Shown here: positions 9,133 through 12,800 of the stretch, piece after piece
Layout: every line of letters begins with the position of its first letter
Numbering within the stretch: the first letter of the stretch is position 1
From: Bacteroidales bacterium
Lineage (GTDB): Bacteria > Bacteroidota > Bacteroidia > Bacteroidales > ML635J-15
Direction of reading: 5' to 3'
DNA: 12,800 nucleotides
Assembly: GCA_028697515.1 (NCBI GenBank)
Contig: JAQVEY010000023.1
Span: forward strand, 1-12,800
Notes under the pieces: model-generated
Seen by the model: only the letters and a program-made list of their open reading frames with translations
Database searches by the model: none
What the model was told of the DNA's origin: nothing
Position numbers and translations under genes: made by a program

Positions 9133-11103
9133 ATGAAAAGAATATCAGCATTTGTTTTCGCTTTAATTGTTGTTAATAGCCTTATATCACAGGTTGATGT
9201 TAAATTTTCACCAGCCAACTTCCCGGGAAAATCGGGTGAGGTGAAAATTGCAAAAAAGCAGATTAAAAATGCTGATATTCTTGTTTTTAATGAAAATCAA
9301 TTTGAGGACGGCCTGAAATTATATACTAAGGCATACGAATTAAATCCAAATAATTCTGATCTTAATTTTAAAATAGGATATTGCTATTACAACACTACTC
9401 ATAAATATGACTGTTTATATTATTTTGAGAAAGCATGGAAATTGAATCCGAAAGTTGATAAAAAAATATCATATTATCTTGGGCGTGGATACCATTTAAA
9501 TTATAATTTTAATGAAGCAATTAAATTTTACAATGAATATTCTGCTGTATTAAAAGTTCAAACTGAGATAGATGAAATAAACAAGTATATTACCGAATGC
9601 CGCAATGGTAAGGAAATATTGAAGGATACTACTAAAGTCGAAATAGTAAATTTGGGTGAAAATATAAATACTGAATTTAGAGAATACGGACCTATGGTTA
9701 CTGCAGACGGTTCGAAAATGTATTTTACTTCTAGACGTAAGAATACAACAGGTGGAGCTTTGGCAGGAGATGGAATGTATTTCGAAGATATATATGAAAC
9801 TACAAAAACTGAAAATGGATGGACTAAAGCAAGGAGCGTTGGAACTCCCTTAAATACAAAACTTCACGATGCTGTTGTTGGTTTATCTCCTGATGGACAA
9901 AGATTGTTTATTTATATGGATCAAAACGGTGGGGATATTTATGTTTCAGAATTGAGAGGCAGTAAATGGTTAAAACCTGAAAGCATTTCTTCTAATATAA
10001 ATAGTAAAAACCACGAATCGGCTGCTTGTATTTCATATGATAACAAGACATTGTACTTTATTTCCGATAATCCTGCTTTATCAATGGGAGGAAGAGATAT
10101 ATTTTATTCAACCTTAGATAGTTATGGGAATTGGTCACCTCCAACCAATATTGGAAATAAAGTTAATACTCCTTACGACGAGGTAGATATCTTCCTTCAT
10201 CCTGATGGCAGAACAATGTATTTTAGCTCAAAAGGACATAATACGATGGGCGGTTTCGATATTTTTCGGACAACAAAAAATGCTGAAGGACAATGGACAA
10301 CTCCGGTAAATATTGGATATCCAATTAACACAACCTTGGATGATGCTTTTTTTGTTACAACTGCAAGTGGAAAGACAGCATATTATGCCTCTGTTCGTCC
10401 TGAGGGTCATGGATTGCATGATCTTTATGAATTAAGATTTGAAACTGATGAGGCTACTCCTGTTGAGAACAGAGTTTTGGTTACATTGGTAAAGGGTACA
10501 GTTAGAGATGCTGTGACAACTTATCCTTTAGAAGCAAATATTGAAATAATTGATAATAATGCCGATGAAATTGTTTCTACTTTTGTAACTAATTCTCAAA
10601 CAGGCGCTTACATCGTTAATTTACCTTCTGGTAAAAATTATGGTATTAATGTAAGCAAAGATGGATATCTATTTCATTCGGAAAACTTTAATATTGCTGA
10701 TACTGCAGATTATAACGAAGTTGTTATAGATATTGATCTTCAAAGAATTGAAGTCGGTACGACTATAGTTCTTAAGAATATTTTCTTTGATTATGACAAA
10801 GCTACTCTAAGACCCGAATCGTTTGCCGAATTGAATAGGGTGGTGGCAATATTAAATAAACAACCAAAATTAAAAATAGAAATATCTGGTCATACGGATA
10901 ATAAAGGCTCAATGGAATATAATAAGCAGTTATCAAAAGCTAGAGCAAAGACTGTGGTTGATTATTTAATTAGTAAGGGTATTCCGTCAGATAGACTGAC
11001 ATTTGAAGGATATGCTTTTGAAAAACCAATTGCCACAAACGATACTGATGAAGGAAGACAACTTAACAGAAGAGTTGAGTTTAAAGTAATTAGTAACGAT
11101 TAG
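9133..11103 (+). CDS. PorE-like TPR-propeller-CRD-OmpA protein, second paralogue
   Basis: A 656-residue tandem paralogue of the preceding gene with the same order: signal peptide (MKRISAFVFALIVVNSLISQ, cleavage near residue 20, no lipobox), TPR-like helices (about 42-140), five-bladed PD40 propeller (about 170-436, e.g. LSPDGQRLF, ISYDNKTLYFISD, LHPDGRTMYFSSKG), CRD fold from KGTVRDAVTTYPL (454) and OmpA C-terminal domain (about 540-653). The peptidoglycan contacts are D589 and R604. Compared with its neighbour it is 49 residues shorter; the losses are in the TPR-propeller junction (no Ser/Lys-rich stretch), in the first blade and in the linker before the CRD. From the CRD on, the two proteins align gap-free over 203 residues with about 120 identities. 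The 7-base gap implies co-expression and perhaps hetero-oligomers. Its stop is one base from the stop of the convergent barrel gene. Confidence 0.88.
   Translation: MKRISAFVFALIVVNSLISQVDVKFSPANFPGKSGEVKIAKKQIKNADILVFNENQFEDGLKLYTKAYELNPNNSDLNFKIGYCYYNTTHKYDCLYYFEKAWKLNPKVDKKISYYLGRGYHLNYNFNEAIKFYNEYSAVLKVQTEIDEINKYITECRNGKEILKDTTKVEIVNLGENINTEFREYGPMVTADGSKMYFTSRRKNTTGGALAGDGMYFEDIYETTKTENGWTKARSVGTPLNTKLHDAVVGLSPDGQRLFIYMDQNGGDIYVSELRGSKWLKPESISSNINSKNHESAACISYDNKTLYFISDNPALSMGGRDIFYSTLDSYGNWSPPTNIGNKVNTPYDEVDIFLHPDGRTMYFSSKGHNTMGGFDIFRTTKNAEGQWTTPVNIGYPINTTLDDAFFVTTASGKTAYYASVRPEGHGLHDLYELRFETDEATPVENRVLVTLVKGTVRDAVTTYPLEANIEIIDNNADEIVSTFVTNSQTGAYIVNLPSGKNYGINVSKDGYLFHSENFNIADTADYNEVVIDIDLQRIEVGTTIVLKNIFFDYDKATLRPESFAELNRVVAILNKQPKLKIEISGHTDNKGSMEYNKQLSKARAKTVVDYLISKGIPSDRLTFEGYAFEKPIATNDTDEGRQLNRRVEFKVISND
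10492..11100 (+). repeat. Paralogous repeat copy 2 (CRD + OmpA module)
   Basis: Partner of 8514-9122, coding residues 454-656 of the second PorE-like protein. Conservation peaks at TIVLKNIFFDY, GHTDN, RAK-VVDYL and at IATNDT-EGRQ-NRRVEFKV, the peptidoglycan-binding surface and C-terminus of the OmpA domain. Confidence 0.8.
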
Positions 11104-11107
11104 TTTA
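11101..11107. other. Tail-to-tail operon junction with overlapping transcript ends
   Basis: The TAG of the second PorE-like gene (11101-11103, + strand) and the TAA of the barrel gene (11107-11105, - strand) are separated by one base. No hairpin with a T-run is visible on either side, so transcription from each side probably runs into the other gene. Confidence 0.75.
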
Positions 11108-12127
11108 AATGCCGTAACCGAAATCGCGGGTAATTGACAGCAAAATAGAATATGAATTTCCTAATTGTATGTCATTGTAATAATGATAAATAGGGAAGTC
11201 GTAAATTAAAGAAAAATTCCAGACCATGTTAAGGTTATAATTTATCTGAGGTCCTAAATAAATGGAATTACTACCTGAGGCAACTACAGGATTGTCGTAT
11301 AATAAATTCCTCTGTCTGTACTCATGGCGTATTTGTAAAATAACAGTTATATCTTTTGTTAATTCTGTATATCTGTTTGCTAGATGTTTGGATAAAAACA
11401 AAGAAGTTGTGTAAGCATCTCCAAAGCGATAACCCATTTTGTTTTCGTTAAAATTGTTTTCGTATCTTCCAAATAGCAGAATTCGAGCAGATGCATTTTT
11501 AAATTCTTTTACAAATAGAGCTTGAAAAATTGAACCAAAATTGCCGGTTGAGGGTTGAATATCTATTGGTAGCGTTACCCCGTCAACAACCTGAGGCTTT
11601 AGAGAAAATGGAACTTTTGCCCCTGCTGAGACTGTAAATTCCATCATTTTATCAACATTTTTATATAAATTGAATTTTCCTGTAAATACTGCATTTGAAA
11701 ACCCATAGCCCTTAATAAGATAATCGAAATTTCTGTAATTTTGGGTTTTGTTAAAAAAATATCCTGCTTCTACTTCTATTGTGATTTTTTTCCTAAGCCC
11801 GTAACCAACACTAAATCCAGTGTAATTAAAATTTGCATTTGAAATTGCAGCGGGAAAATCATAAGAAATTTTATTGCTTCCTTCGAAATATTGATTTGAA
11901 AACGAAAACTTGTGAAAAACTAATACTCTAGTTATTCTGTTTTGTAATACTCCGACATTAACACTTCCTGCAATAGGATTTCCCGGAGATGCAAAACACT
12001 GTGCATAATCCATTTTTGAAGTAAATGACAGTACAATTATTAATATGATTATTAAAGAATATTTTTTGCTTAAAAGCTCACTCACTATTCTTTGATATGT
12101 TTTTAACTTATCTTGAATTTTTCTCAT
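11105..12127 (-). CDS. Predicted outer-membrane beta-barrel protein, family not recognised
   Basis: A 340-residue protein on the minus strand. The N-terminus is a charged stretch of about 23 residues, then a strongly hydrophobic segment (YSLIIILIIVLSFTS) and a likely cleavage at A42|Q43, giving a mature N-terminus QCFASPGNPIAG. The remainder alternates hydrophobic/aromatic and polar residues in strand-like blocks, e.g. FSVGYGLRKKITIEVEAGYFF, SARILLFGRYENNF, DITVILQIRHEYR and NMVWNFSLIYDFPIYHYY, as expected of a transmembrane barrel with perhaps a dozen or more strands. No PorP/SprF or TonB-receptor signature is seen. The ATG overlaps the TGA of the lipoprotein gene (ATGA, 12127-12124), which supports this start and implies coupled translation. 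It could be a channel or an anchor for the neighbouring surface lipoprotein; substrate and function are unknown. Confidence 0.75.
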   Translation of the reverse strand: MRKIQDKLKTYQRIVSELLSKKYSLIIILIIVLSFTSKMDYAQCFASPGNPIAGSVNVGVLQNRITRVLVFHKFSFSNQYFEGSNKISYDFPAAISNANFNYTGFSVGYGLRKKITIEVEAGYFFNKTQNYRNFDYLIKGYGFSNAVFTGKFNLYKNVDKMMEFTVSAGAKVPFSLKPQVVDGVTLPIDIQPSTGNFGSIFQALFVKEFKNASARILLFGRYENNFNENKMGYRFGDAYTTSLFLSKHLANRYTELTKDITVILQIRHEYRQRNLLYDNPVVASGSNSIYLGPQINYNLNMVWNFSLIYDFPIYHYYNDIQLGNSYSILLSITRDFGYGI

Positions 12128-12480
12128 TCAACTATTGTAACAGTTACATTTTTTGATTTTGTGTTGTCGTAGGCATCTGTTACTGCACAAGTTACAAGGA
12201 TATCGCCTGATAAGCATGGGGAAGGAGTGAGGGTTACTTCTGCACCACTGCCTAACAAAGCACCTGCCGAAGCTGTCCAATTGTAAACGATATCTTTTCC
12301 ACTTGCAGTTGCATTAAAAGTTACAGTTTCGCCGGCAGTTAGAGTATCTTTGTCTGCTGTCAATTCTGTAAAAATTAAGGCTATTTCTTCTTCTGGAGGA
12401 GGATCATCACAAGCCGAAAAGAATGTATTAAGGCTCAATAACATTGTTAAAAGGATAAGTAAGAATTTAATATTTTTCAT
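12124..12480 (-). CDS. Small PKD/Ig-like lipoprotein, probably surface exposed
   Basis: A 118-residue lipoprotein. The signal peptide MKNIKFLLILLTMLLSLNTFFSAC ends in a lipobox-like SAC with C24 as the lipidated residue. The residues after it, DDPPPEEE, form an acidic patch like the lipoprotein export signals that send lipoproteins to the cell surface in Bacteroidota. The rest (about 33-118) reads as one PKD/Ig-like beta sandwich: ADKDTLTAGETVTFNATASG, YNWTASAGALLGSG, then DILVTCAVTDAYDNTKSKNVTVTIVE. Two cysteines (SPC and VTC) could form a disulphide. I chose the ATG at 12480 because it gives a normal signal peptide; a GTG at 12504 in the same frame would overlap the upstream gene. It follows the FISUMP gene by 10 bases and overlaps the barrel gene by four, so the three are one operon. 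Confidence 0.82.
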   Translation of the reverse strand: MKNIKFLLILLTMLLSLNTFFSACDDPPPEEEIALIFTELTADKDTLTAGETVTFNATASGKDIVYNWTASAGALLGSGAEVTLTPSPCLSGDILVTCAVTDAYDNTKSKNVTVTIVE

Positions 12481-12490
12481 AGTAAAAAAA

Positions 12491-12800
12491 TTAGTCTTTA
12501 ACACATCTTATAGGATAACTGTAGTTTTTATTGAATGTGTCATATCTTCCTACACCTGTGGAAGCTGATTGCCAACATCTTCGATATGCATAAGCAGTAT
12601 TATTACCTTCTGTTGATGCCCATATATATCCAAATTCGTATCCACCAAGTCCTTCAAGGTACATAAAACCTCCGCTCGAATTTCGGACTCCTGAAAGGAG
12701 TACTTCAAATCCAGAACTGCCGCCTTCTTTCATTATGGTTCCAATTCCTTCGGCTGTTCCCCGCCATGTGTTTTCTAAGTCTGCATCAGCGGGTGTCATA
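12491..12800 (-). CDS. FISUMP-domain protein, C-terminal fragment; 5' end outside window
   Basis: The last 103 or so residues of a protein entering from the right edge. The sequence matches the end of the Fibrobacter succinogenes major paralogous domain: GGSSGFEVLLSGVRNSSGGF, then Y-I-W-A-S-T-E-G (usually WSSTE), A-Y-A-Y-R-R, and the closing NKNYSYPIRCVKD, where homologues end in GFSVRCVRD. FISUMP domains occur in exported, often lipid-anchored surface proteins of Bacteroidota and Fibrobacterota; their function is not well established. The Met at 12797-12799 lies within the domain and is not the start. The downstream lipoprotein gene starts 10 bases after the stop, so both share a transcript. 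Confidence 0.88.
   Translation of the reverse strand, partial: MTPADADLENTWRGTAEGIGTIMKEGGSSGFEVLLSGVRNSSGGFMYLEGLGGYEFGYIWASTEGNNTAYAYRRCWQSASTGVGRYDTFNKNYSYPIRCVKD

Noticed and set aside
11105..12127. Barrel protein as the T9SS PorP/SprF partner of the PorE-like proteins
   Set aside because: The mature N-terminus lacks the PorP/SprF-type start (QQDPQFSQYM...NPAYAG), and the gene is on the opposite strand in a different operon.
11105..12127. Barrel protein as a lipoprotein through Cys44 (YAQC)
   Set aside because: Gln directly before the Cys and Asp-Tyr-Ala before that do not fit a lipobox; ordinary signal peptidase cleavage at A42|Q43 is more likely.
12481..12504. GTG start at 12504 for the lipoprotein gene
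   Set aside because: It would add eight residues before a complete signal peptide and overlap the FISUMP stop; the ATG at 12480 gives a normal lipoprotein signal.

Overview
This AT-rich window (roughly one third G+C by eye) comes from the chromosome of a member of the Bacteroidota, most likely a Bacteroidales/Marinilabiliales-like lineage. The evidence is a long (about 1,090-residue) SecA with the insertions typical of that phylum, exported proteins whose signal peptides end in A-Q, a lipoprotein with an acidic stretch directly after its lipid-anchored Cys, a FISUMP-domain protein, TAnnTTTG-type promoter elements, and OmpA-family proteins of TPR / five-bladed PD40 propeller / CRD / OmpA_C architecture. 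No RNA gene, CRISPR array, insertion sequence or phage gene was seen.

Left part (1-5762, + strand), housekeeping genes: the 3' half of guaA (GMP synthase, cut by the window edge), an MFS-like 12-helix transporter, xseB (exonuclease VII small subunit) one base behind it, then secA behind its own 140-base intergenic region with a candidate promoter that carries a perfect dyad.

Middle part (5846-11103, + strand), a likely three-gene envelope operon: a secreted protein with nine TPR units, followed by two tandem paralogues (705 and 656 aa) with signal peptide, TPR, five-bladed propeller, CRD and a peptidoglycan-binding OmpA C-terminal domain. This is the domain order known for PorE of the type IX secretion system, but neither protein has a lipobox, so they are better called PorE-like. 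The paralogues align without gaps over their last 203 residues (about 120 identical by hand count) and diverge more in front. The three proteins could form a periplasmic scaffold fixed to the peptidoglycan; that is inference from architecture and linkage.

Right part (12800-11105, - strand), a convergent cell-surface operon: the end of a FISUMP-domain protein, a 118-aa single-PKD/Ig lipoprotein with a surface-export-like signal, and a predicted outer-membrane beta-barrel protein whose start codon overlaps the lipoprotein stop (ATGA). It meets the PorE-like operon tail to tail with one base between the stop codons. The two least-explained units are the PorE-like duplicate operon and the lipoprotein-barrel pair; nothing in the window amounts to a clear new defence, mobile or RNA system.
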